This document shows positions 1 to 7,292 of a stretch of DNA of 35,572 nucleotides, piece by piece. The DNA is from Lentibacillus populi (GTDB taxonomy: Bacteria; Bacillota; Bacilli; Bacillales; Amphibacillaceae). The notes under the pieces are model-generated. The model was not told where the DNA came from and did not search any database. It was given only the letters and a program-made list of their open reading frames with translations. Both the position numbers and the translations under genes were made by a program. The stretch spans positions 166,031 through 201,602 of the forward strand of contig BMJD01000003.1 in the NCBI GenBank assembly GCA_014642895.1, given 5' to 3'. Every line of letters begins with the position of its first letter. Position 1 is the stretch's first letter.

Positions 1-159
1 AAAGCCAGGAACATCAACAGTAAAGCCAGGAACATCAACAGTAAAGCCAGGAACATCAACAGTAAAGCCAGGAACATCAACAGTAAAGCCAGGAACATCA
101 ACAGTAAAGCCAGGAACATCAACAGTAAAGCCAGGAACATCAACAGTAAAGCCAGGAAC
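1..159. repeat. Perfect 21-bp tandem repeat array (7 full copies plus 12 bases)
   Basis: Seven identical 21-bp units start at 1, 22, 43, 64, 85, 106 and 127, and a 12-base partial copy starts at 148. No base differs between full copies. The array touches the window edge, so its true length is unknown. Because 21 is a multiple of 3, two forward frames stay open through it, reading KARNINS or KPGTSTV per unit, while the third meets a stop in every unit. The KARNINS frame ends in a TGA at 196-198 that overlaps the ATG at 195; the KPGTSTV frame runs into the next gene and stops at 266-268. No start codon for either frame lies in the window, so coding cannot be decided. There are no spacers, so it is not a CRISPR. 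Confidence 0.95.
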
Positions 160-194
160 TCGTTGTCTGACAATTATTACGGGAGGTGCTTTGG

Positions 195-1316
195 ATGAAA
201 AAATGGACGTTCGTACTTATTTTTATTCTGTTGCTATTACCGCTGAATACGGTATTTGCCAAAATTGACACACAAGAAGGCAGGGAGCTTACAGCCACGG
301 TGGCAACGTACAATTTGCATGCCGGGATTGGAACGGATGGGAAGTATGATCTTGATCGAATCGCGGCAACGATCCGAGATATGGGTGCAGATGTTATTGG
401 CCTGCAGGAAGTTGATGTGCATTGGGGTGACAGGAGCAATAACGAGAATACTATAAAGCTATTGGCAGAAAAATTGGACATGGACTATTTCTTTGCGCCG
501 ATTTATGATTTTGATCCAGCAAGTGACGATGAGCCACGGAGGCAATATGGTGTGGCGATCTTGAGTAAATATCCAATTCTAAGCGCAGAAAATCGCGATA
601 TCACAAGATTGTCGACACAAGATCCAAATCCGGAACCAAAACCAGCACCAGGATTTTTGGAAGCGCAAATAAATATTAACGGTGCACATGTATGGTTTTA
701 TGTGACACATCTGGATTATCGAGGAGATCCGAGTGTTCGGGAAATGCAAGTTCAGGACATGCTTGATGTGATGAGCGAGCATCAATACAATATTTTGGTT
801 GGTGACATGAACGCTGCTCCTGATGCTGAAGAGCTGCAACCGCTGTTTCACTGGTTTAATGATGCATGGGCTATGACCGAAAGTGGTGATGGATATACGT
901 ATCCGGCAGTATCACCGGTAAAAAGAATTGACATGATATTAGCTTCACCAAGAATGAAGGTGAAAAATACACAGGTGTACTCCTCACTTGCATCCGATCA
1001 TCTGCCGGTTACGGCTGATATAACCTTGGTCCGCGGCAGTCATTCGCTAACGACTGATGGGATGAAAATACTTGTCGAAGCATTTTTAGAAAATGATGAG
1101 ATTGCAAGCGAAGAAGCTGCACACGCATTGACAATGCATTTACAGGCTTTACATTATTATGAAAGTCACAGCATGAAAGATAAAATGATCAAACACTTGG
1201 GAACGTTTGCAGGATTGCTGCAGCAGCTAAAGATTAATGGAGCTATTTCAGAACATGCGTACACAATCTTGCAGGAGGATGCGGATTATTTGCAGGAAAA
1301 GTGGGAGAGCAAGTAA
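195..1316 (+). CDS. Secreted endonuclease/exonuclease/phosphatase-fold protein with FIMAH-like C-terminal domain
   Basis: This 373-residue protein starts at ATG 195, eight bases after GGGAGG; an in-frame GTG at 186 overlaps that SD and is unlikely. Residues 1-22 form a signal peptide (MKKW, long Leu/Ile core, VFA). The following ~260 residues carry the metal-dependent EEP phosphodiesterase signature: TYNLH near 38-42, LQEVD with the metal-binding Glu near 72, GDMNA, and the terminal SDHLP with the catalytic His. The family cleaves phosphodiesters in nucleic acids, lipids or small phosphates; the substrate here is unknown. The last ~90 residues resemble the FIMAH domain of Bacillaceae exoenzymes (helical, AHALTMHLQAL and ISEHAY..L..DADYL), probably for surface retention or interaction. 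It stands alone, with a tandem array just upstream. The fold and secretion are secure; nuclease versus other phosphodiesterase is not. Confidence 0.88.
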   Translation: MKKWTFVLIFILLLLPLNTVFAKIDTQEGRELTATVATYNLHAGIGTDGKYDLDRIAATIRDMGADVIGLQEVDVHWGDRSNNENTIKLLAEKLDMDYFFAPIYDFDPASDDEPRRQYGVAILSKYPILSAENRDITRLSTQDPNPEPKPAPGFLEAQININGAHVWFYVTHLDYRGDPSVREMQVQDMLDVMSEHQYNILVGDMNAAPDAEELQPLFHWFNDAWAMTESGDGYTYPAVSPVKRIDMILASPRMKVKNTQVYSSLASDHLPVTADITLVRGSHSLTTDGMKILVEAFLENDEIASEEAAHALTMHLQALHYYESHSMKDKMIKHLGTFAGLLQQLKINGAISEHAYTILQEDADYLQEKWESK

Positions 1317-1403
1317 AAACAAGACGCGGATTCACTATCCGTTTATGAAAATCAGCGGGGAGGAAAATTATTCTCCCTGTTGGTACAAGTCCAAACGAAA
1401 GGA

Positions 1404-1558
1404 CTGATCGAAAGCGGAAAAGCGCTGATCGAAAGTGGAAATGCGCTGATCGAAAGGAAGAAGCCGCTGATCGAAAGGGAGAAATCGCTGATCAACAGCA
1501 GGAATTCGCTGATCAAAAGACGGGAATTCACCGACCAAAAGCGAAGAGGTCGCTGATC
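1404..1558. repeat. Degenerate 21-bp-period tandem array
   Basis: The core CTGATC recurs at 1404, 1425, 1446, 1467, 1488 and 1509, exactly 21 bases apart, and continues as CCGACC at 1531 and CTGATC at 1553 with 22-base steps. Units share a gcgCTGATCgaaag core but differ elsewhere. Overlapping reverse frames stay open (repeating DQR or LSIS peptides), but these look like by-products of the period, with no ribosome binding site. The array fills the gap between the secreted enzyme gene and the AraC fragment, and has the same period as the unrelated array at 1-159. Confidence 0.85.
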
Positions 1559-1590
1559 CCAAAACAAGCAGTCGATCCAGTTAGCAGTTT

Positions 1591-1812
1591 CTATTTACCT
1601 TCCACCTCTTTCCCAGCTTTTTTTCGATATTTAGATGGTGTTTGCCCGGTTGCGCGTTTAAATGCCTGGGCAAAAAAAGATTGGGAAGAAAAGCCGATAA
1701 ATTCAGCTATGTGTGCAATATTATAATTGGTTGTCTCCAGCAAATTTGCGATTCTCTGATCCTGACCTGGTTTAAATACCTTCATTTTATAAACCTCGTA
1801 GGAAATTTTCAC
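1591..1812 (-). CDS. Stand-alone AraC-type DNA-binding domain (likely remnant)
   Basis: The product is at most 73 residues and corresponds only to the second half of an AraC/XylS DNA-binding domain: ..IAHIAEFIGFSSQSFFAQAFKRATGQTPSKYRKK is the second helix-turn-helix and the family signature. Normal family members have about 270-300 residues with a ligand-binding N-terminal half, absent here. The GTG at 1812 sits almost on top of an AAGGAGG sequence, too close for good initiation; an in-frame ATG near 1785 would give ~64 residues. It may be a 3' fragment of a lost regulator, or a mini-protein of the small AraC-HTH type. No partner gene is adjacent. Confidence 0.6.
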   Translation of the reverse strand: MKISYEVYKMKVFKPGQDQRIANLLETTNYNIAHIAEFIGFSSQSFFAQAFKRATGQTPSKYRKKAGKEVEGK

Positions 1813-1908
1813 CCCTCCTTAATTAGCAAACTTTTCCTATAACTTTTATTTTATTGGTGTTCGACATAAAAAGCAAGATATATAAAAATCTCGACAAGAT
1901 ATTTATTG

Positions 1909-1922
1909 TGAAAGCGTTTTAA
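1909..1922. promoter_or_regulatory. Weak cre-like site
   Basis: TGAAAGCGTTTTAA lies upstream of the AraC fragment. Against the relaxed cre consensus WTGNAANCGNWNNCW it has mismatches at the first base and at the conserved C. It may be a left-over catabolite-repression site of the gene whose 3' end survives at 1591-1812; functional status is doubtful. Confidence 0.3.
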
Positions 1923-2012
1923 GATGTGTACGATAAAAACGAAAAGTAAAATTAAAAATAGGGGGCACCCGCATTATCGGGCTGTAATACCCCCACTGAA
2001 TGAAGTTTCACT

Positions 2013-2225
2013 TTATCTTTGTTCATTTTGTGGCTTTTCCTTTTTCTTGTTCGCCAAGTTATCTTCGTCACCATCACTGATCAAATCACTGGTTGATTGC
2101 TTGAATTCATTTAATGTTTGGCCGGCAGCCTTACCGATTTCCGGCAGCTTCCTGGGCCCGAAAATAATCAGAGCCAGAATGATAATGAGAATTAAGCCCG
2201 GAATGCCGATATTAGCTATCCCCAT
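2013..2225 (-). CDS. tatA: Twin-arginine translocase subunit TatA
   Basis: The 70-residue protein has the TatA/E plan: a short N-terminal stretch, one transmembrane helix ([17 protein letters not shown]), the conserved [10 protein letters not shown] hinge, an amphipathic helix ([18 protein letters not shown]) and a charged Lys/Glu-rich tail. TatA oligomerises in the membrane and, with TatC, exports folded proteins carrying an RR signal. I prefer ATG at 2225, eight bases after AAAGAGG; a GTG nine bases upstream overlaps that SD. No tatC is adjacent, so it works with a TatC encoded elsewhere. No Tat-type RR signal peptide is evident among the window's exported proteins. Confidence 0.93.
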   Translation of the reverse strand: MGIANIGIPGLILIIILALIIFGPRKLPEIGKAAGQTLNEFKQSTSDLISDGDEDNLANKKKEKPQNEQR

Positions 2226-2342
2226 AAGGTTCACCTCTTTACCGAATTTCTAAAACGTACGGTTAGTTTAACCTGTTTGCTTTTGTTTTATCCAAAGAGT
2301 GTTTGTCATCAATCTTTAACCAGTAAATCACCACTGTCCAAC

Positions 2343-2431
2343 AAAAATAAAGTTGTTTAATTTTAACGAGCGAAAGCCGCATTCTTCCAACCCAAAATGC
2401 GGCTGCCTTAAAAATAAAGTTGTTTAATTTT
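2343..2431. repeat. 22-bp direct repeats flanking a hairpin
   Basis: Two identical 22-base AT-rich copies occupy 2343-2364 and 2410-2431. Between them is a 9-bp perfect stem, AGCCGCATT at 2375-2383 with AATGCGGCT at 2396-2404. The arrangement could be a duplicated terminator or promoter segment, or the trace of a small inserted element. The rest of 2226-2536 holds no gene that I can support. Confidence 0.75.
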
Positions 2432-2536
2432 CATGTTCGATTCCCGTTATGGACAGAATTTGTGATAAAAAAGTTGTAAAAAACTGCTCCACAATCGCGC
2501 CCTATTGCTGAAGACAATCTGGGAGCGCGAACATGG

Positions 2537-3175
2537 TTATGAAATGGTTTGTAAAACTTTAGAAACCCCTTTTTCAATAACGGAATCATCTACAGTATCT
2601 AAGTGTTCAGGCTTAAGCAATTGATATTCTTTCATTTTATAAAAATCTATAATCGCTTGTTTCAAGGTAACATCATACTGAATTGAAAATGAGGGTTCCA
2701 TGAAACGCCGTAACACAGCGTCATCTTGAACCATAAACAATACCGCATTCAATTTGTTGAATATCTTCTGCTTCATTCCGGATTCAAAAAAGGTTTGTAA
2801 GTTTTTAATTCGACTTTGTTGTGCAGCTGAAAGATCCTCAAAATGGTGCGGGTAAAATTCTTTGAGATCATTTAAGAACAAATCAGATATAAAAGTTACA
2901 CATATCAACGATTGCAAAAACGTCATTTGAAAGCGTTCAACATAAGAGACGGAATCATCTTTTACAACGGTATCAGCCCCTTGCAAGTAATTAATATAAT
3001 ACATTACAACCCGTTGAATGATTTCATCTTTAGATGAAAAATGCTTATAAAGTGTCACTTTGCTGATATCCATATATTTTGCGATATCGTCTATTTTTAG
3101 TTGGCTGAATTTGTTTCTTCTTATAACAGGTTTTATTTTTTCAATATATTGATCGACGCTCACGGGTTTTCTCAC
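2537..3175 (-). CDS. TetR/AcrR-family transcriptional regulator
   Basis: This 212-residue protein begins at GTG 3175, nine bases after AAAGGAGG. The N-terminal ~55 residues are a TetR helix-turn-helix: KIDDIAKYMDISKVTLYKHFSSKDEII, with the usual T.Y.HF..K sequence of the recognition helix. The remaining ~150 residues are helical and should form the ligand-binding/dimerisation domain; the ligand is not predictable. It is divergent from the GC-rich SDR gene at 3357, and a perfect palindrome at 3257-3278 lies between them. The normal inference is that it represses that gene, and perhaps itself. Its own base composition is AT-rich like the host, unlike its neighbour. Confidence 0.9.
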   Translation of the reverse strand: MRKPVSVDQYIEKIKPVIRRNKFSQLKIDDIAKYMDISKVTLYKHFSSKDEIIQRVVMYYINYLQGADTVVKDDSVSYVERFQMTFLQSLICVTFISDLFLNDLKEFYPHHFEDLSAAQQSRIKNLQTFFESGMKQKIFNKLNAVLFMVQDDAVLRRFMEPSFSIQYDVTLKQAIIDFYKMKEYQLLKPEHLDTVDDSVIEKGVSKVLQTIS

Positions 3176-3201
3176 GAAATGAAACCTCCTTTGACACTTA
3201 T

Positions 3202-3230
3202 ATTATACAGAAATCGCTTTGTTATCACAA
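3202..3230 (-). promoter_or_regulatory. Predicted promoter of the TetR gene
   Basis: On the reverse strand, TTGTGA (-35, 3225-3230) and TATAAT (-10, 3202-3207) are 17 bases apart, upstream of the GTG at 3175. Confidence 0.6.
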
Positions 3231-3256
3231 ACGTATTTTACGCAGATTATTAAATT

Positions 3257-3278
3257 AACTATTTTAATTAAAATAGTT
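3257..3278. promoter_or_regulatory. Perfect 22-bp palindrome, probable TetR-family operator
   Basis: The 22 bases read identically on both strands; each half-site is AACTATTTTAA. The right end overlaps the predicted -35 box (3277-3282) of the SDR gene, the classical position for a repressor site. It is the only long perfect palindrome in the divergent region. Confidence 0.75.
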
Positions 3279-3305
3279 TACTTTGTTAATTTCATGTTGT
3301 ATAAT
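3277..3305 (+). promoter_or_regulatory. Predicted promoter of the SDR gene
   Basis: TTTACT (3277-3282) and TATAAT (3300-3305) are separated by 17 bases, about 50 bases before the start codon at 3357. The -35 box overlaps the palindrome at 3257-3278. Confidence 0.65.
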
Positions 3306-3356
3306 TCTTTTTGTAGCTGAACATACTGATAGGAAATATCCATAGGAGGTAAGAAC

Positions 3357-4256
3357 ATGCGTGTTTTTGTTACAGGAGCGACAGGCTTCATCGGAACTGC
3401 GGTTGTCCGTGAACTCATCGAGGCAGGGCATCAGGTCGTCGGCCTTGCTCGTTCAGACAAATCTGCCGATACATTAAAGGTTGCAGGGGCTGAGGTGCAC
3501 CGCGGTTCCCTCGACGATCTTGACAGCCTTCGCAGCGGTGCCTCTGCTGCGGACGGCGTCATTCATCTAGCGTTTAAGCACGACTTCTCAGAATTCGACA
3601 AGGCGGTCGCAGACGATCTACGTGCCGTCAAGACAATGGGGGAAGTGCTTGAGGGTACGGGCAAACCGTTCGTGATCACCTCGGGAACATTGATGCTCAC
3701 ATACGTACTCCCGCCAGGGCAAATCGGGACGGAAAAGGATGTGGTCGACAACTCAGTGCCCCGGGGTGAAGCGGAGAACGTGGTTATCTCGCTGGCTGAG
3801 CGCGGGGTACGGTCATCGTTCCTCCGTCTCCCACCTTCTGTGCACGGCCTTGGCGATCACGGCTTCGTATCGAGCTTGATCGGCATTGCTCGCGACAAAG
3901 GCGTCTCTGCCTACATCGGCGACGGTTACAACCGCTGGCCGGCCGTGCATCGCCTCGATGCGGCGCGTCTGTTCCGGTTGGCTGTGGAAGCCGCCCCAGG
4001 GGGATCACGGCTGCACGGGGTCGCTGATGAGGGAGTGCCATTCCGTGACATCGCCGGTGTCATCGGTCGTCACCTGAACCTGCCGGTGGTCAGCATTTCC
4101 CGCGAGGAGGCGGACGCCCACTTCGGATGGCTCGGTGCCTTTGCGCCGACCGACAACCCAACGTCGAGTGCACTGACTCAGGAACGCTTGGGATGGCAGC
4201 CAGTGCATCCTAAGCTCATTCCAGATCTCGAAAAAGGACATTACTTCAGCAACTAA
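3357..4256 (+). CDS. SDR-family NAD(P)-dependent epimerase/dehydratase-like oxidoreductase
   Basis: This 299-residue protein starts at ATG 3357 after AGGAGGTAAGAAC. Residues 1-13 are a Rossmann beta-alpha-beta nucleotide-binding start with the extended-SDR motif GATGFIG; ADGVIHLAF and the FVITSGT strand follow as in NAD-dependent epimerases/dehydratases. I do not see a clear YxxxK catalytic pair, so it is probably an atypical extended SDR and the substrate cannot be named. The gene is markedly GC-rich: the 60 bases from 3901 contain 40 G or C, against under 40% in the flanks. That, with GC-ending codons, indicates acquisition from a high-GC donor. It is divergent from the TetR gene, most likely under its control, and ends in a strong hairpin. 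Confidence 0.9.
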   Translation: MRVFVTGATGFIGTAVVRELIEAGHQVVGLARSDKSADTLKVAGAEVHRGSLDDLDSLRSGASAADGVIHLAFKHDFSEFDKAVADDLRAVKTMGEVLEGTGKPFVITSGTLMLTYVLPPGQIGTEKDVVDNSVPRGEAENVVISLAERGVRSSFLRLPPSVHGLGDHGFVSSLIGIARDKGVSAYIGDGYNRWPAVHRLDAARLFRLAVEAAPGGSRLHGVADEGVPFRDIAGVIGRHLNLPVVSISREEADAHFGWLGAFAPTDNPTSSALTQERLGWQPVHPKLIPDLEKGHYFSN

Positions 4257-4260
4257 AGGT

Positions 4261-4290
4261 ACAGAGGGCAGAAAAAAATCTGCCCTCTGT
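4261..4290 (+). terminator. Hairpin terminator of the SDR gene
   Basis: A perfect 12-bp stem (ACAGAGGGCAGA at 4261-4272, complement at 4279-4290) encloses a six-A loop, directly after the stop codon. The T-run behind it is short. Confidence 0.8.
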
Positions 4291-4360
4291 TTCATTAAAA
4301 GGAGATGATTCACCTTTCGCTTTATTCTATTAAATGGCCCGATTCTGGAGGATTAAGGAT

Positions 4361-4474
4361 ATGAATTATACAACCTTATTATTACGCTTCACCGCTTTTT
4401 ATAGTAAGGCGGTAGAAGTGAAGATTGTTTTCTTTGGCTACATTCTTTCTTCAACCTTGTTTAAGTCAAATTGA
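4361..4474 (+). other. Possible 37-codon hydrophobic ORF
   Basis: ATG 4361 follows TGGAGG at nine bases and opens a 37-residue frame ending in TGA at 4472-4474; the peptide is hydrophobic in its second half (VKIVFFGYILSSTLF). I recognise no family. It could be a small membrane peptide or the 5' stub of a lost gene, since decayed genes begin just downstream. From 4475 to 4635 I see nothing else. Confidence 0.25.
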
Positions 4475-4635
4475 CCATACTTGCTTTTAGAGATATATTT
4501 CAAAATAAAAATACATTTCCCACGGAATACCTTCACGTAATGAGATATCGATAGAGAATCGCGGCTCGAATTTCCGCTTTTGATAAATAAAACCTATTTG
4601 GGTTGTCCGATTATTATTCTAGCACTATTGATCAT

Positions 4636-4930
4636 ATGCGAAACAATCAAATGACAACTATATTGAGAGAACAAATGACAGCAAAATCTCCAATAACATG
4701 TGGATACTTGCTAATGTTATCAGGGTTGCATACAGAACAGTCAGGAATGATATAATGGAACTAAATAGTGTTATCTCTAAATATGGAAGCAGGATCAAAT
4801 CAATGCAAGGGATTGGATATAAGCTAAGCTTGAAGTTTTGGCCCACTAGACGTTTCTTAAATTGTTTCAACGGGTTTTTAAAACTGACTCTTTACAAATA
4901 GATCCAATCCCAATTTCTCGAGTTGAAATG
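4636..4930 (+). pseudogene. Remnant of a BglG-type PRD transcriptional regulator (N-terminal HTH only)
   Basis: From ATG 4636 the frame reads MRNNQMTTILREQMTAKSPI.., then a one-base loss near 4710 moves the match to the next frame: LANVI.VAYRTVRNDIMELN..ISKYGSRIKSMQGIGYKL. Joined, this is the N-terminal helix-turn-helix of PTS-controlled BglG/LicR/ManR-type regulators. A further shift after GYKL leaves a faint continuation (LFQRVFKTDSLQ..PIPISR) to about 4930, and the PRD, EIIB and EIIA domains are gone. It precedes remnants of a cellobiose/chitobiose-type PTS operon, so it was probably that operon's activator. Confidence 0.75.
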
Positions 4931-4998
4931 GCAATGATTTGAAAATGCCGCGAATCATTAGTTGTAAATAATCAGGAAAAGTAGAGAGGGTGCGGGAT

Positions 4999-5733
4999 AT
5001 GACAAAGTTAATTATCAATGCGGACGATTTTGGTTATTCCAAGGGCGTTAATTTGGGAATTATTGAAGCGTATAAAAATGGTATCGTAACATCAACTACA
5101 ATGATGACGAATATGCCGTTTGCCGAGGATGCTGCGGCACTCGCTAAAGCGAACCCTGAGCTTGGAGTAGGCGTACATCTTGTATTGGACTGTGGATTTC
5201 CAGTTAACAACAATGTACCTTCCCTCATTGATGAAGAGGGAAAGTTTCGTAAAAACGATGGAATGAGTTGGAATGCCGAGGAAAGGGATATAGAGAAAGA
5301 ATATACAAGTCAAATCGAAAAATTTTATTCATTTGGGTTAGTTCCTACACACCTCGACAGCCACCATCATTTACACGGTCATGAAAAGGTGTTTCCTATT
5401 GTAGAAAAGCTGGCAAACAAGTACTGCCTGCCAATTCGAAATGTAACCAATCACGCGGAAGCAACCCAGTTGAATATGGTTCAGTATTTTGACCAACGTT
5501 TTTATGGGGATCAATTAACATCTGATGTTTTGTTGAAAATACTAGATAAAGTAAGTTCATATGATTCAGCAGAAATTATGACACACCCGGCATATATAGA
5601 TGAAGCTTTGCTTTCGGGAAGCTCCTATGCTCTACAACGTGCCAGGGAATTAACTATATTAACGGACAAAAAGATACTTCAGAACATTTTAGATAAAGGT
5701 GTAAAGCTCGTGACGTATAGGGATATAGGATAA
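4999..5733 (+). CDS. chbG: ChbG/YdjC-family carbohydrate deacetylase
   Basis: The 244-residue protein starts at ATG 4999, eight bases after AGAGGG; a GTG at 4990 lies inside the SD. Diagnostic segments are LIINADDFGYS (metal-binding Asp pair), TSTTMMTNMPF, GVGVHLVLD (metal-ligand His) and THLDSHHHLHGHEKV. YdjC-family enzymes remove an N-acetyl group from chitooligosaccharides or their phosphates in the cytoplasm; ChbG deacetylates chitobiose-6-phosphate so that the GH4 enzyme can act. This gene is flanked by a broken BglG-type regulator, a broken Lac-family EIIA and a broken GH4 gene, which fits a chb/cel operon. It is the only member that looks complete, so its pathway is probably dead unless the rest is encoded elsewhere. 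Product class is firm, exact substrate inferred. Confidence 0.9.
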   Translation: MTKLIINADDFGYSKGVNLGIIEAYKNGIVTSTTMMTNMPFAEDAAALAKANPELGVGVHLVLDCGFPVNNNVPSLIDEEGKFRKNDGMSWNAEERDIEKEYTSQIEKFYSFGLVPTHLDSHHHLHGHEKVFPIVEKLANKYCLPIRNVTNHAEATQLNMVQYFDQRFYGDQLTSDVLLKILDKVSSYDSAEIMTHPAYIDEALLSGSSYALQRARELTILTDKKILQNILDKGVKLVTYRDIG

Positions 5734-5762
5734 TAAGTATTTTTAGAGTGACTTCAGATGTG

Positions 5763-5929
5763 TCTCGCAAGGCACATGGATTTCAGACGGGTTTAATTCA
5801 GGGGGAGCAAGAGGGGAAGAGAAAAAAGTAAGATTACTGCTTGTGCATGCGCAGGATCATTTGATGAATGCGATATCACTTATTGACTTGGCTGGAGAGT
5901 TAATCGCTATTCAGAAAAAACTTGCTTAG
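5763..5929 (+). pseudogene. PTS lactose/cellobiose-family EIIA, C-terminal remnant
   Basis: Two frames carry adjacent parts of one family. KAHGFQTGLIQGEQEGK is followed, after a frameshift near 5815, by EEKKVRLLLVHAQDHLMNAI and a further SLIDLAGELIAIQKKLA. LLLVHAQDHLMNAI contains the phosphorylatable His region of Lac/Cel-type EIIA (about 105 residues normally). The N-terminal half is missing. The stop at 5927-5929 directly precedes the SD of the GH4 gene, as in cel/chb operons. Matching EIIB and EIIC are absent from the window. Confidence 0.82.
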
Positions 5930-5940
5930 GGGGTTCAATT

Positions 5941-7237
5941 ATGAGTAAAAAAATCAAAGTTGCAACAATTGGTGGAGGCTCCAGCTACACACCAGAGCTT
6001 ATTGAAGGGTTTATTAAACGATATGAGGAGTTTCCGTTATCAGAGTTGTGGTGGTTGATATTGAAGAGGGGAAAGAAAAATTGGAAATTGTCGGGAACCT
6101 GGCTAAACGTATGATTGCTAAGGCTGGACTGCCAATCGATGTTTACTTAACACTAGATCGCAAAGAAGCATTAAAAAATGCTGATTTCGTTACAACGCAA
6201 TTCCGTGTAGGACTGCTCAAGGCACGGGCAAAAGACGAGAGAATCCCGTTGAAATATGGTGTCCTTGGTCAGGAAACAAATGGCCCTGGCGGATTGTTTA
6301 AAGGGTTACAGACTAATTATGTCCGAATGCGTGGCTTATTAATTTTACCAATCCAGCAGGAATGATAACGGAGGCTGTACTGCGTTATTCAAACATTGAA
6401 AAAGTAGTAGGGCTTTGCAATGTGCCAATTGGGATGGAAATGGGTATTGCAAAACTATTGGATGTAGACCATTCCCGTGTCCGCATTGACTTTGCCGGGC
6501 TAAATCACATGGTTTATGGTTTGGATGTTTATGTTGATGGTGTCAGTGTAAAGGAACAGGTAATGGAAAAATTAACCGATCCTGAGAACAGCAGCTTCGT
6601 AAAAAATATTGAAGGACAGGGTTGGGAGCCGGAGTTCTTGAGGACGTTAAATGTGCTGCCATGTCCGTATCATAACTATTATTATAAATCCAAGGATATG
6701 GTCGATAAGGCCTTGAAAAGTGCTGAAACAGAAGGTACTCGTGCTGAAGTGGTGCAAAAGCTTGAGAATGAACTATTTGAATTATATAAGAACCCTGATT
6801 TGGCAATTAAACCACCCCAATTAGAAGAGCGCGGCGGTGCTTATTATTCCGATGCTGCAGTGCGACTGATTACTTCAATTTACAATGATAAACGGGATAT
6901 TCAGCCAGTAAACACGATGAACCGTGGTGCAATTGCCAGCATTCCGAATGATTCAGCAGTAGAGGTAAGCTGTATTATCACAAAAGACGGCCCAAAGCCG
7001 ATTACCGTCGGAGATCTGCCGGTTCCTGTTCGGGGACTTGTTCAGTCAATTAAATCATTTGAACGAGTAGCGGCTGAAGCAGCAGTAACTGGTGATTATA
7101 ATACAGCACTTCTTGCGTTAACGATTAATCCACTTACACCATCTGACACGATTGCTAAACAAATCGTTGATGAAATGCTTGAAGCGCATAGAGAATATTT
7201 GCCACAGTTTTTTAAAGAGACTGTTGAAACAAAATAG
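5941..7237 (+). pseudogene. GH4 6-phospho-beta-glucosidase (broken)
   Basis: ATG 5941 follows AGGGGG. The frame opens with the GH4 NAD-binding start VATIGGGSSYTPELIEGF, then a one-base loss near 6050 shifts it; the match resumes as VDIEEGKEKLEIVGNLAKRM..GQETNGPGGLFKGLQT. After 6318 about 14 codons are missing and the frame shifts again: LCPNAWLINFTNPAGMITEA..GLCNVPIGM, with CNVP supplying the metal-binding Cys, then FAGLNHM and an intact C-terminal half to 7237. GH4 enzymes hydrolyse phosphorylated beta-disaccharides by an NAD- and Mn-dependent redox mechanism. With two lesions, one a deletion, no full-length enzyme can be made. It followed the EIIA in the lost PTS operon. Confidence 0.9.
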
Positions 7238-7243
7238 AAAAGA

Positions 7244-7291
7244 CAATAACGGTTCTAGTGTTGTGTGTATTAGTAGCCGTTATTGTTTTTT
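7244..7291 (+). terminator. Terminator after the GH4 gene
   Basis: CAATAACGG (7244-7252) pairs with CCGTTATTG (7277-7285), followed by six T (7286-7291), seven bases after the stop. Confidence 0.85.
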
Positions 7292-7292
7292 A

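Noticed and set aside
1-159. CRISPR-like array
   Set aside because: Units are 21 bases and directly adjacent with no spacers; there are no cas genes in the window.
2-268. KPGTSTV-repeat protein coding frame
   Set aside because: It would overlap the signal peptide of the secreted enzyme by 74 bases and has no visible start; kept only as a possibility in the repeat entry.
1352-1567. Reverse-strand small proteins with DQR or LSIS repeats
   Set aside because: Their pattern is the by-product of the 21-bp array, several frames are open at once, and no ribosome binding site is present.
3784-4313. Reverse-strand open frames inside and after the SDR gene
   Set aside because: GC-rich coding DNA keeps antisense frames open by chance; the forward frame has an SD, a Rossmann motif and full family length.
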